64,000 nt of DNA, taken from NCBI GenBank assembly GCA_027946555.1, contig JAPEVC010000018.1, positions 62,001 through 126,000 on the forward strand, in the 5' to 3' direction. This document shows positions 45,867-57,365 of this stretch, one piece after another (position 1 is the stretch's first letter; every line of letters begins with the position of its first letter). Origin of the DNA: Gnomoniopsis sp. IMI 355080. Taxonomy: Eukaryota; Ascomycota; Sordariomycetes; Diaporthales; Gnomoniaceae. Under the pieces are notes generated by a model. The model made no database searches. It was not told the DNA's origin and worked only from the letters and a program-made list of their open reading frames with translations. The translations under genes and the position numbers were made by a program.

Positions 45867-46937
45867 TCACAGATCCGACCTCGTGACCTCGGGACCCCAC
45901 GGCTCGCTCGTCAGATTTGTCTGGCCCTGGCTATTCTCGCACGTCGACCGCCCGCTCAGTGGGCCCGGCTTGGGGATCTTGGCAACGTCGCCTGCGGACT
46001 CCTTCAGCGCCGTCAGCAGCGACTTCATCGTCTCCGGTGTCAGGTCCTCGTAGTAATCGTCGTTGATCTGCACCATGGGTGCGTTGACGCAGGCGCCCAG
46101 GCACTCGACCTCGATCCAGGTGAAGAGACCGTCCTCGGTCGTTTGGCCGGCCTTGATGCCGAGGTGCTCCTCTATCGCTTTAACAATTGAGTCGGAGCCG
46201 CAGCCGCCAAGCTGGCAGGGAGTCTGGAATTGAGGGGTAGTTAGCCACATTTTGTCTCATGATAGCCTTGCGGAACTTTGATTTGGTTCTTCTTCCGCCC
46301 CAGCTGCTCTGTCGGACGATCATCTGATGTAGGTAGCAAATGGAGAAGCAGCTTACCGTCGTGCAAGCCTGGACAAAGAACTTGCCCACGGGCGTGCGAT
46401 TGTACATGGTATAGAAGGAGGCGACCTCGTAGACGCGCATGGGTGGCATCTCGAGAATGCGTGCGACCTCGTTCATGACGCTGATGGAGGTGAAGCCGTG
46501 CTGGCGCTGGCCAAGATCCAGGATGGGCATCACAGCGGCCTTCTTGTACTGCGGCGGGTAGCGCTTGAGCAGCTCGGCGATGACGGCCTCATTCTGCGGC
46601 GTAAATTTGAAGGGGATATCGGGGTTGTTGTCGGGGGTGTTGCGGTGCTGTGTGGGCGGATTGGGTTAGCATTGTCTGCCAATTGGCGAAGAGACTGGGG
46701 GCTTGCGGAAGATGAGGAAAAGCAGGCTCTGTTGAGAAAAGAACCAGGCATGTGTGACCGGAACGTCGTCGTCGAAGGATCGAGATCGTAGGGGTCGGGA
46801 AGAGCAGAACGTACTACCATGAGCGTGTCGCTCGGTTTTGATGTGGTGGCCGTGAAGGCACGGATCTGTGGTCTTGCTGCCCTCCTTGAAGAACGGACAG
46901 CTGTGCGAAAAAGTATGGGTGCGATCTTGCTAGCCAT
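45867..46937 (-). CDS. nuo-24: NADH:ubiquinone oxidoreductase 24-kDa subunit (complex I, NuoE/NDUFV2 type)
   Basis: Exons 46937-46815, 46647-46357 and 46223-45867 encode 256 residues, with introns of 167 and 133 nt. The first ~35 residues are a mitochondrial presequence (MASKIAPILFRTAVRSSRRA). The mature start HRNTPDNNPDIPFKFTP is diagnostic of the 24-kDa subunit. All four ligands of the [2Fe-2S] cluster N1a are present: Cys136-x4-Cys141 (across the second intron) and Cys179-x3-Cys183 (VECLGACVNAP). The subunit sits in the peripheral arm next to the FMN subunit and works in NADH oxidation. The C-terminal tail ENSQGQTNLTSEPWGP is also typical of fungal and animal forms. Intact, with no unusual feature. 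It is convergent with the kelch gene, with 287 bp between the stop codons. Confidence 0.97.
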
Positions 46938-48680
46938 TGTGGTCGAGTTTGGTGGTCAATGGTATAGGAAAGGCAAATGAATGTCGCGCCGTCAAGGAAG
47001 TCGATGTCGTCAAACAATTTAGAGAGCTATTCCGCACTCCCTCGGCGTCCCAGGTTACATAATCCTGGTCAGCAAAAGATCGAGTCTACTCTGATTGGTC
47101 AAGATGGGGCACTAGACACCAAGGCCCGTGCTCGAAGTCTTTGCCCATTTCTAATCTCAATGACAAGGTACGTACAAGTAAGTACCTAGCTACCCTACTT
47201 AGGCGCCTGATACTGTGATGTCTTGAGCACTGACTGATTTTGCTCGCTCGCTCGTACACACATACACACACCACCCCCAGAGCGGTGTTCAGTAACATCT
47301 GGACTTTTGCAAAGTGCTGGCCAGGGGGCATGGACGTGGCCAGCAATTAACTTGTATGGAGGCAACAACCCTTTCCTCTTCGATTCATTCCCCACTGCTT
47401 CAGGAGTCTAGAAGGATGCTGAACAAGAAGCAGAACGGCGCGCTTGTCACTTTTCGTTGCAAAACTACCTACCTAGGTACCTAGGTAAATACCGACATCT
47501 AGACGGGGCGAGTTCTGATCTTCGCTGCTGCCTCTTATGCGCCGCCGTCAGAGTCTTCAATCAATCACTTCATTCAGATCTACCTATCTAAGGTAGAACA
47601 CCTAGGCAGTTTACCTTTCATCCACATGTACCTACCCTCGGATGCTTTGCTCTCCTCGTCACCCATGTAAAAACGCCCTTAATTTTATGGATTCCCGACT
47701 TCACACAAGCGTAGGATTGGAATATCAGGGTTTTTGTGGTTGCAGTTTAGTCCGAGTTGGCTTGGCAGAGCGAAGTTGGTAGCTGTTTCTCAAGCAAGTT
47801 AGAGAGCCGGACTGCCAAGCAGGTGGATATTATCCGCTTTCACTCCTAGCCTTTAAGCCGCATTTGTTCGACATTCGATGCTAGCTGCCCGCTGGTGAGT
47901 GGATAATTTTTTAACGGACACATATGATATACTTCAGGCTCAGGAATTTCAGAGTTAATTGGTGGAATACCCAATTCAATAAAGTCAATGCAGCGCCAAC
48001 TAAACGTAGGGAACATTCTCATATCAAGTTGGGTCTGCTCTAGTTATTTGATACTCTGCGATATATTCACCGCGCGGCCGAGCTCAATGCTACCGGTTTG
48101 CGGGGAACTACACTCACATACCTAGGTATACCTTGGTATATTCTGGTTGTTATATGGGCGCCTGCTTCACGTAAGCAGCTCCTTACACTCGTTGGCAAAG
48201 GCAGCCTCCATACTATTGAGGAAGGCGCTGTTTCTGGTAAGTGGTGTTGCCCACCCAAAAGGGCAAGGTCATACCCACCAAAAAACCAAGGTCATGGACA
48301 GCAAAGAGACCTGAATGGCAGGAAAATAAATGTGTGTAAACCTTGAAACGCCAAGGTAGGGGATTCTCTTTGCGAGTGCTATGCAGTCCCTCGTAAAGGG
48401 TGTTGAAACACTGCCAAGCAAAACAATCAATTGTTTATATACAAACTTCTAATTAAGGTTCCTGCATAGTGTCCGGGTCAGTGCAAGGGGAAAAAAAGGT
48501 GGCTTGGATATTGCCAAAGATTGTTCAAGTATATAAGAATGATGTCTTATTTACTCCTAGTGATAATGATGAACGAGCCATGCTGGTCTCTTGTTCATCT
48601 ATCACAGCCTGACCATATCTTCGGGTTGTTTATCATTCAATTCTTTTCGCTCTGTTTTTGACATTCTTTATCCACACAGG
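46938..48680. other. Divergent intergenic region rich in TACCTAGGTA-type palindromes
   Basis: It lies between the complex I gene (-) and the DUF1996 gene (+). It holds three of the exact TACCTAGGTA copies (47470, 47478, 48119) and a near match near 47590. No gene seen. Confidence 0.55.
47470..47487. repeat. Overlapping pair of TACCTAGGTA palindromes
   Basis: Two copies of the 10-bp perfect palindrome overlap by two bases. The same doubled arrangement occurs at 63130-63147. Single copies lie at 15007, 33182, 41957, 48119 and 55939. Confidence 0.95.
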
Positions 48681-49715
48681 ATGTGTTCCCTTCTCTCCCG
48701 CGCCGCCCTTGCTGGCGGGCTGGCCACCCAGGCATACGCATACACCCAGGTCAATATCGCGCAGCCGTTCATGTACAAGACTATCGATCCTATCGTATTT
48801 CCTGGAGAATACACCAAGTCACACTTGCATTCGTTCTTCGGCTCAGATGCCGTCACGGCTAGTACCTCGACCAGCGCCGAATTACAGGAGGGCTGCACAA
48901 ACGTAGAGAACCCAAACGACCTTTCCGTGTACTGTGAGTAATGAAGCCTGACGTTCATACGAGATTCGAGTGTTTTACTCACATTTTCCATAGGGGTCCC
49001 TACTTTAGTTTACACCACAGATGGCGAAAACTATGAGCCTGTGCCGCTTTCGCGGTTTTCGGCCTATTACAACCTCGGCGAGACCCCAGCAGAGATCGCG
49101 ATTCCTCAAGATGTTCAAATGCTTGCTGGCGATGCCTCGGCCACATCCGCAGACACAACGCCTGCAGATGCCAAGGTGGAATGGTTCTGCGAGGGTGACG
49201 ATGGTATCGAGGCCGACGAGAATGGCTTCCCCAGCTCAACGTGCAGCACGCATCTGCAGACGCTGCTGTACTTTCCTCAGTGCGTCAATGAGGACACACT
49301 CGAGACGGCCTACAAGAGCCGAGACTACGGAACGGATAACTGGTGCCCAGAAGGATCCAAGTCTATGGCACAGCTCCGCTTCAGCATCCGCTACGATCTC
49401 CGGGATGTCCTGCCGGATGGATGGAGCGGAACCGCTCCCATCAAGCTGGCCTGTGGCAACGCGTGGTGCAGCCATGGTGATTTTATCAACGGATGGACCA
49501 CGGAGGCGGCAGAGAACATGGTTGCTACTACCAGTGACAAGCAAGAATTCGCGGCTGTGAATGGCGCTTTGGGCAATGATGGCGACGAGCCTACCTGCGA
49601 GGCAACGGATGCAGAGCCTGACAAAGGCACAAGCGACTACGGTGAAAGTGTTGCTCAGATGAGCAAACGTTTTGTGGAATATCTTGGCTGGAAATCGCAA
49701 TCTAGGGTCAGGTAG
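48681..49715 (+). CDS. Secreted DUF1996-domain protein
   Basis: Exons 48681-48933 and 48994-49715 (60-nt intron) encode 324 residues. The signal peptide is MCSLLSRAALAGGLATQAYA. DUF1996 landmarks appear in order: IVFPGEYTKSHLHSFFGSDA near residue 40, the SVYW-VPTLV junction across the intron, STHLQTLLYFPQCVNEDTLE, MAQLRFSIRYDL and HGDFINGW. These proteins are abundant in fungal secretomes. Their biochemical function is not established, and some members carry wall- or chitin-binding additions, absent here. Paired cysteines suggest disulphides. The end, YLGWKSQSRVR, may be shortened compared with some relatives. It is the first of three secreted-protein genes in a row on this strand. Confidence 0.92.
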
Positions 49716-50320
49716 AGCTGAGAAAAGCAAGATGTGGGTGACCGGGATCTCGAAACACAGGCCCGACAAGAATGGCTGGTTTCTATTACGTGTACATATT
49801 TTCAATAAAGTTTGTTCGTTACGATAAAGTCCACTCGAATGATACAGTTGGCTCTTGATAATCTCTGTCGAAGCTTCAAGAACTTGCGACTGCGCAAGAA
49901 TGAACTTGTTAGAATGAGATGTCTGTAGACACTTCTGCGGCACAGATCTACATCACGGGCATGCTAGATCGGTCCTTTTCCTCTCAGAAGTCCCGTTTAC
50001 ATATGACTGTCTTAATCAAGCGGTACACCAGGTAATTACAATGGGAGCACTGGATTCCGAGAACTATGCTTGCCCTGAACACTAAGACACGCAGCGTTCA
50101 CCCCGATTGTCTCAAGTAACTCCCTTCCCAAACTCCCTTTCCACTCCAGACGCGTTGAACGGTCTGAGCATTGCATTGCGGAAGGTACGACTGGACTCAT
50201 TGGTTTTGTTAAATATCTCAATTTGTCTAGTCTCCCATAATTTGCAGAGGTAAGCACATGCTTGACGTTCAGGTCGGCTCAGTGTCCACACATTTCTGAG
50301 TGTACACATTTTTTGTCACT
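49716..50320. other. Intergenic region between DUF1996 and GH43 genes
   Basis: It is presumed 3' UTR of the first gene and promoter of the second. No further feature recognised. Confidence 0.5.
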
Positions 50321-52590
50321 ATGGCTTTCCACGCTCACTTTCTAACTAATCTGTTGCAAGTCCTTTCATTGTTGCTCCGATTTGTGCACGCCGACACGGC
50401 GACCACGGCCACAACCTACGCTCAACCTTTGCCGTGCTTTGGATTCTGCTTGGCGCTTGATCCTGGCATGATCAGACGTGATGATGGCGTAAGTGGCATC
50501 TTGAAATCCTTGACATGCAATCATACTGTTCTTCAGTAGGCTAATACTGAAGCCATTCTTCAGGTATACTTCCGATACAACACGAATGGAGGCATTTATT
50601 TCCAAAAGTCTTCAGGGACCGGTTCCGCAGGGATTGCAGGACCTTGGGTCGATTCGGGACCAGCTCTCCCACACGGTAGTATTATAGATCCATCTGTTGC
50701 TAACCTATGGGTGAGTGATGGCTTTGTTTCTTCCTGTGCTTCCCTAAGACCTATCTGAATGTGTACTTTGCAGCATAAGTATAGCTGTAGGCAGTCAAAC
50801 CAGACGATATTAATCTAGTCGACAATACAAGCACTGACCCTTTGGATAGGCACCATACTTGACCAAGATCGGTGGTACATACATCATGTATTACACCCTC
50901 TCCCACATCAACACCCGTAACTCAACCATTGGCTACGCGACAAGCACGACCCTGGAGTATGGATCGTGGACCGACCACGGCTCGACGGGGATCACGACTC
51001 AGGACAAAGCCCCGGCCAGTAATTACAATGCAATTGATCCGACTCTCGTCAAGGTGGGACAGCAGTACTTTATGTCCTTTGGATCCTTCTGGAATGATCT
51101 TCAGATCATACCGATGAATGCGGCCGGGACGGCTCCCGCAAACTACCCGGCCAACGTACAGCAGATCGAATGGGAGCCATCCGGAAACCATGCCACCGAA
51201 GCAAGCTTCATATATCAGTATACTATTCCAGGCACTAATACTCCGTACTTCTATTTGTTTTGGAGCGAGGGGATTGCCAATGGGTACGATACAAACAAAC
51301 CTGCCAGCGGTACCGAGTACAAGGTCCGCGTCTGCAGGTCAGTCTCTGTTCACATTCATACTTCTTCTCCTCGCAAGTTGTCCTAGAACATCTCCCTATC
51401 ACAGGTGAAGACCAGCCTAGAGAGGCCTTTTTGGTGCGGAAATTATGAGACACATCCTGCGTACGGCGCTACTAAAGGCCCCCGGCCGTCATACCAATTT
51501 GCGATATACTCACCATGAATCTTCCAACAGGTCTACGAATATAACAAGCGGTTACATCGATTCCCAGGGAATTTCCTGTTTGAATGGGGGCGGAGACTTA
51601 GTACTTGCTTCCCACGATCAAGTTTGTAAGTAGATGCGTCCTACGACCGGGTCTGACTGCGGCTTCTTCCCCAGACATGGTACAGACCTCGGGAATCACG
51701 AAAGTTAATTATCTAGAAGTTGGCCCAGGCGGTCAAGGTATCATCGATGATATTTGCGGTCCAATCATGTATTATGCTTATGGTAAGCATGCCCCAATAC
51801 TTACCTGTCGCCGTCTTGCAGCTGCATGTTCAATAGGTGTTTCAGACCTGGCTTAGCATCGCTGATTTCCAATACCATCTCCTTAGCAAATACCTCTGAG
51901 AGTCTGGCCAGCACCAACTACAAATGGGGTGTCAATTATCTCTCTTGGCCAAACGGTTGGCCAATAGTAAGTGGTACAAACTCATCGCAGCCTTTGGGGT
52001 ATTGTACCATGTCCAGCACCACGAGCAGAGCTCAGACGTCCACAGCGACCACGAACAGGGCTCAACCTTCTACTATACCATCGGCTCAGGCTCAAACGTC
52101 AACAACAACCACGATTATTAGGTCCCAGACATCTACAGCACCAAAGGGCAGCCCTCAGACATCCATCGCATCCACAAGTAGAGACCAAACGTCAACACGT
52201 ACGAATCAGGACCAGACGCCAGCAGCACACACAACCAGGGCTCAAACACCCATACCATCCTCAAATGAGGACCCGACATCCATATCAGGCACGAGCGATT
52301 ATGCGATATCAACCGAACCTTCAACCAAGACTCAGGGACCTACAAACCCCACCGGCGATCCAAAGCCCGCTACCACCAATTCTGTGACCGCCTTGCCTGA
52401 CCCGCCTACTGGGAAATGCTCCGTTACCTCGGTGATCTATATGTTCACCTCAACTTTCTGGGTTATGCCAGGATATGTTCCGGGCGAGGGCGGTGCTACG
52501 GCGTCGATGCCAGTCGACATGCTACCTTCTGTTGGTTTAGGTGAAGGTGGATTCGGCTGCGTACCATTCACAAGAACGGTACATGTGTAA
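50321..52590 (+). CDS. Secreted GH43-family glycoside hydrolase (arabinanase/arabinofuranosidase type) with Ser/Thr-rich repeat tail
   Basis: Six exons (50321-50488, 50564-50710, 50850-51337, 51531-51625, 51675-51782, 51887-52590) keep frame throughout and give 569 residues. A signal peptide precedes ~residue 25 (LLQVLSLLLRFVHA). The five-bladed-propeller GH43 signature is present: Asp47 in CLALDPGMIRRDDG (candidate base), Asp168 in NAIDPTLVKVG (pKa modulator) and Glu222 in HATEASFIYQY (candidate acid). YFYLFWSEG and GPIMYYAYG are further conserved blades. The family cuts alpha-L-arabinan or beta-xylan side chains of plant cell walls; which one cannot be told here. The catalytic part ends near residue 363 (NGWPIV). 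Then comes a ~120-residue linker of ten-residue QTST-type repeats, probably O-glycosylated. A final domain of about 60 residues (CSVTSVIYMFTSTFWVMPGY...) has two cysteines and is unknown to me. Confidence 0.88.
52040..52300 (+). repeat. ~30-bp coding repeat in the GH43 linker
   Basis: Glutamines that start QTST/QTSI/QTP units recur at residues 385, 395, 405, 416, 426, 436, 445 and 455. That is a ten-residue, ~30-nt period with drift. The units are rich in Thr, Ser and Ala. Confidence 0.75.
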
Positions 52591-53538
52591 CTTACCGAGA
52601 TTAGTTTCCAACGACTCACCTCAAGTAGTCAACATTCCCTTTTTCATATGAGTTATCGATTAGTACTCTATCTTGACGGAGAGAACAGTTTGGTAGACCG
52701 TGACGACGTCTGGTCTTCGTGAACAGCGTCCAGTTGTCAAGAGGTAGTTACTGTTACGGTCCATTGCCGACGTTCGGACTTCACGCTACAAGGAGTTGAT
52801 GAAATCGAGACATCCAAACAACCAACAGCACGACAATCACTGCATTCCATCTGCACCGATCCGCCTCTAGAACTTTCCGGTGAGGTTTCGAGACCTTGTG
52901 GAGTTAAACAGCAATCTCATGGAGGATTGAAGATGGTTCAGCATGCTCTGCAATTCCGCGCTGCAAATGACCTTGTTCGACAGTTTAGTGCGACTGGTGG
53001 GCGACCTAGACTCGCTATACAGTGGCCTATCCAGCGATAGGAGACTCACATGAGCGATGCCACTTCCAATGTTTGGTCGTCTCAGGAGATGCAATTAATC
53101 TCAACAGGAAATCGAAAGAGCCAAGACATACAATTGCCTGTTTCGGCCGCGAATCACGGAGCGGGAAGGTCCTGATATATATTTGTTAGGCTAATAGCAG
53201 AAACCCAGCAAAAACATCAAGCCTGCCTCTTGGCATTCTTCCCTCCATGTAAGACGATTGGTTGGAAGATTTCCGGCTGGGAGTGAGGCCTCGTTTGAAT
53301 GTCTCTAGCCCAGTCTACGCCTAGACAAGAGGGAACATTGTGAGAATTGCAATATGGGATAAAGGGAGATGGTGTTGGGGAGACTGATAATGGGATCAGC
53401 TGCAGCAGTAAAAGTGCACAGCCAGATGGAGATTTATAAGAAGGCATCCACAAAACTTGAGCGCGAGTGGAAGTTGGCTGGCTTTCTCGATCATCATCAT
53501 CAGCGCATCTCCCTACCTGTGATTATCATCTCGCCGCA
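52591..53538. other. Intergenic region between GH43 and AA9 genes
   Basis: It contains a 105-codon open stretch on the plus strand (52723-53040) without a clear start, possibly an extra downstream exon (finding). The last ~150 bp are promoter and leader of the AA9 gene. Confidence 0.45.
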
Positions 53539-54495
53539 ATGAAGCTGTCACTCCTCACCGCCGCGGCATTTTCCGGAGTCGTCCAAGCCCACGGATTCTT
53601 CCAGGTGAGCACCCACCACTTGAAGCGTAGCCGGCAGACTCAACTCTCCCCCACCCCAGGGGCCCCTTAATGTGCACTACCAAGACTGATATTCGCAGAA
53701 ACTCTCCATCAATGGCGCTGAACAAGCCTCCCTGGCGGCGATGCGGGTGCCGCCTACTAATAATCCCGTCTACGACCCGACTAGCAGCTCCATTATCTGT
53801 GGCGCAGCAGGGACCACGTCGACGGTTGTCGCTTCGACCGCACCGGGCGACAAGATCGGCGTTTGGTTCCAGCACACCATCGGGGGACCGCAGGGTGCCA
53901 ACGATGCTGACAATCCTATCGCGGCAAGCCACAAAGGGCCGGTGATTGCGTATTTGGCCAAGGTGGACAATGCTGCGACTTCTTCGCAGACGGGATTGCA
54001 GTGGTTCAAGATCGGGCAGGATACATTCGACACGTCGACCAAGAAGTGGGGTGTTGGTATGTCTCCTCGTCTCTTCTTTGTCTCGTCTCGTTCAAGGCTC
54101 TCTCGTCGAGAGCGGTGCGGAACTCGCCGTCGTCCCAGGATCTTGAATGCTAACCGTGGGGGTTTGTCCCCGCGTGTCCAGATAATCTTATTGCTAACGA
54201 CGGCTGGGCCTACTTCACCCTACCGACGTGCCTTGCGCCAGGCCAGTACCTGATGCGCGTCGAGATCATCGCATTGCACTCTGCTTATACTGCGGGCGGC
54301 GCACAGTTTTACACGAGCTGTGGGCAGCTGAGCGTATCCGGCTCTGGCACCTTGAGCCCGTCGACCGTGAGCTTTCCGGGCGCGTACGCGGAGAGCGACC
54401 CTGGTATCACCATCAATATCTATGGCTCGAGCGGACAGCCAGATAACAATGGGAAGGCCTATACAGCCCCGGGGCCTGCTGTAGTGACGTGTTGA
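53539..54495 (+). CDS. AA9 lytic polysaccharide monooxygenase (former GH61)
   Basis: Exons 53539-53604, 53699-54056 and 54182-54495 encode 245 residues; introns are 94 and 125 nt. The signal peptide ends at Ala17 (MKLSLLTAAAFSGVVQA). His18 becomes the mature N terminus, the first ligand of the copper histidine brace, and HGFFQ is a usual AA9 start. His100 (NPIAASHKGPVIAYLAKV) is the second brace residue, and Tyr185 (GAQFYTSCGQL) is the axial tyrosine. Cys56 and Cys187 can form the conserved disulphide. His174 and the downstream Gln183 match the second-shell residues. The enzyme cleaves crystalline cellulose or hemicellulose oxidatively, outside the cell. There is no CBM1 module: the protein stops soon after the catalytic domain (GPAVVTC). 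It looks fully active. It is third in the run of secreted genes. Confidence 0.95.
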
Positions 54496-57173
54496 GCATG
54501 ATGGGTGAGGAGAGAGGTTGTTGCGACGGAGCGCGATGGTCCGGAGTCCGCGTGTTTGTCTATAGTACTACCATTAGTACCGGAGTAGGTTTGCATGTGA
54601 CACAGATCTGAGATATCTAGGGCACCGAGCATATATGTGTTGCGATATCACCCCACCCAATGCCAGACACATGAAAGATTCTGTTATAGTTCTTCACCAG
54701 AAGACTGCGCATGTTGTTGACCAGGACGGCTGATGACTGGGTATGTGCATCTGATTGGGTGCTCCGCGGCGAGGCTTACGAGCCTTAGATCCACACGTCT
54801 CCAACAGAAGGCTATTTCGTTTGGTCCAGTCTTGACACTACGCAGTAGCTAGTTCTCCTTTCTGGTGAGGTGTTTTTTCTTCTTTTTTTTACTTTGTGCA
54901 ACTGGGGTCTTCTCCGAGACCTCCCCGGAAGAACGGTGCTGTTCAGAGTTAGAGCAGACCGGCGGTGGGGCGATAGTAGCGAGGCTCGCCGAAATGCCGT
55001 CCGATCCGAGCCAATTGTGCAGGAGGGAATATCTGGGGTCCTTTGAGTGATGACACGACGTCATCGGGCGCCGACCTTGCAGAATCGCATTTCCTGGGGT
55101 GCTGCTTTTTTAGCTGAGGGCTTTTTGGGACAGTTATTTTGCGCATGTACAGTAAGTAGTTCGGAGACACCGCGGTTTTTCTCAAAACGCACCAAGACTC
55201 CCGCCGGACTCGTCGGAAGTGCCACAGAGAGCCATCTCACCGCTGTTATAGTGCCGGGATGCATACTCAAGATCCAGAATATAGCGGCAATGACTGACTA
55301 TCACAAGAATGGTCGATGCGGTAAGACGTTTATCCTCCCACGGCACAAAGCCTGGAGAAGAGAGAATGAGGGAGATGAGCCGCGGTGATTGCAAATGGTA
55401 TGTCCAGTATTGATGTTCAGTGTGGAGCAAATTGGGCGCAGATCCCCCAATCAAGAGTCTGGTGATATGGCGGCCCCACAAAAGTTTCCCTTCCGGGGTC
55501 CACAGTCAATATCGAAGGAAGAAGTGATGCGACGGGGTTTTTCGGTGGCACAATGACCTGAACGACAAGATTCGCAAAGACCAGCGAAACAGACCAATGG
55601 GGCGTTGCTACTGTAGCAGACAGGCTACCAGTACTTGGGCAAGCCGGCACGCTTCCAAAATCTTGATTCGCCTCATTCCGAGTCAGGACGCGCTGGGGAG
55701 AGAGGACGAGGCACTTACGCAGATACATACTATGTATTTTCAATTATGTCCCTGCGCCAGAGGCATCCACCCACAATGTGACCAGACTGGGAATCCAGGT
55801 ACAACCAGCCATTGGATCCCCCAGGATTTGACCGCTTGCTCAGCGCTCACGGTCCGGCCCCGTTCGCCTCGCGCCTTCTCGCCATGCGAAATTCCCGCAC
55901 TTTTTCACCCGCACAGGCACATTGGTACCTCAGGTACCTACCTAGGTAGGTATGCGAATGGGTTGTGTCTTGTCTTTGGTGAGGTCCACGGGTGTCTCTG
56001 TCTGCTGCTCTCCGACTGCAGATACATCTTTGCATGTTCATGTCTATTGGGAGAAAAGGCAAACATGTTCCCGTCCGCACTGGACATGTACAATAGTAAA
56101 TACCAGACACAGTTATTTCCTCGGCACACTCGCACATCGTGGATGAACAAAATGGAGTCAGTGGAGAGTCACAAGCTTTGGACCATGGAAGCGCGGCACG
56201 TCCATTCTGTTAGTTACTAGGCGGGCCAGGTAGGCACCTCCTACAGGTACACAGGCTGGCATCTAGGGTATACTGGTACAGTACATTAGGAATAATAGTA
56301 GGGACTGAGCGATATTGGGCGCTAGATACTGCAATACAAACTCTTTCGCCCAAGCTGCCTACCCAGCACGACGCATTCCGCCTGTCACTGCCTATTGTTT
56401 TGCTACCCCACTTATTACTCGCAGCTGCATATTTGTTTCTCCCGCGCCCTGCCGCTTTTCGATCTTCTCCTTCTCTCTCTCTCCTCTTCTTTTCTCCCCC
56501 AACGCACTACTGGCTTGACAAAAAGGACGGACCTCTTCACGAACGAACTCAGTCAATCATCTTCACCATCTCAACTTTGTCATTGTCGTGTGCTGTTCGC
56601 CACCAATCCCTGTCCACCTCTACCGACCAACACGCGCAAACTTGTTTCATCGATAAACAAACAAATCCCTCGTGTGATTTGACCGCTTTAAGCCTCGCCG
56701 TCTGTCTTCAAAGAAAAAGGTACGGTGCGATTTCCTGAGGCCCCTAGTGATCATCCTCGAGTCCATTACCCTTTTCGTCGTGTTGTTGGTCGACAAAAGC
56801 AATTGTCAATTGTCGTACCACCGTCGCCAAGACGGTCTCTCGAAGCTCGAGCTCCATCGGGGCCCCCGGCAGCCCAGCATGACGGAGTGCCAAGATGCGG
56901 CTCGGTGCCACCAACGCAGGGACCAGCTCCAAGGAAAATAAACAAAACATTACAGCAATTCGATGATCGTTGATAAAACGCGGCATTGGCGTGCTTGGCC
57001 CGAGATGTCATTCGAAGTCGCCGGCGATGGCACATGATCCCAATTGTCTTGGCCATGACTCGATTTTGACAAGGCACTCGGACTTCTTGTGTCACTCATC
57101 TCATAAGCACTTCAAGACTAGCCAAATGCATCACTAACAATCTTCTTCCAAACACTTTAGCACCACCTACAAA
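54496..57173. other. Long region upstream of a membrane microprotein
   Basis: Nothing called between the AA9 stop and 57174. It includes a T-rich run (54870-54890) and a TACCTAGGTA palindrome (55939). A strongly CT-rich segment at 56440-56510 looks like a fungal transcription-start region. If so, the microprotein has an unusually long 5' leader (600-700 nt), perhaps with introns. Confidence 0.45.
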
Positions 57174-57365
57174 ATGCCTGCCATCCACAGCGCCCTTGTC
57201 TCCCGCGACACCATCTCCCACATCGCCAAGCGCGAGAATTGGGCCCAGAAGGAGGCTGGTGTCGTCGTCGTCTTCTGCATTGTCTTTGTCGTCGCCGTCG
57301 GTCTGATCGGTCTCTTCATTAGCCGCAAGATCTCTGCTGCCCGCGCACGGAAGCAAAACGCATAG
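57174..57365 (+). CDS. Conserved fungal single-pass membrane microprotein
   Basis: A 63-codon frame starts at ATG in the ideal context acaaaATGc. It has a short N-terminal part (MPAIHSALVSRDTISHIAKR), one strong helix (GVVVVFCIVFVVAVGLIGLF) and a basic tail (SRKISAARARKQNA). The helix followed by basic residues predicts N-outside, C-inside. The sequence resembles short proteins seen widely in filamentous ascomycetes, but no function is known to me. A KR dipeptide before NWAQKEAG could be a Kex2-type site if the protein enters the secretory pathway. Codon use is optimal (GTC, GTT, ATC), suggesting strong expression. Downstream sequence just after the stop also looks open (KSGTGKNPRPAGLFTDSLKG), so an extended isoform by splicing is conceivable. 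Confidence 0.72.
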   Translation: MPAIHSALVSRDTISHIAKRENWAQKEAGVVVVFCIVFVVAVGLIGLFISRKISAARARKQNA

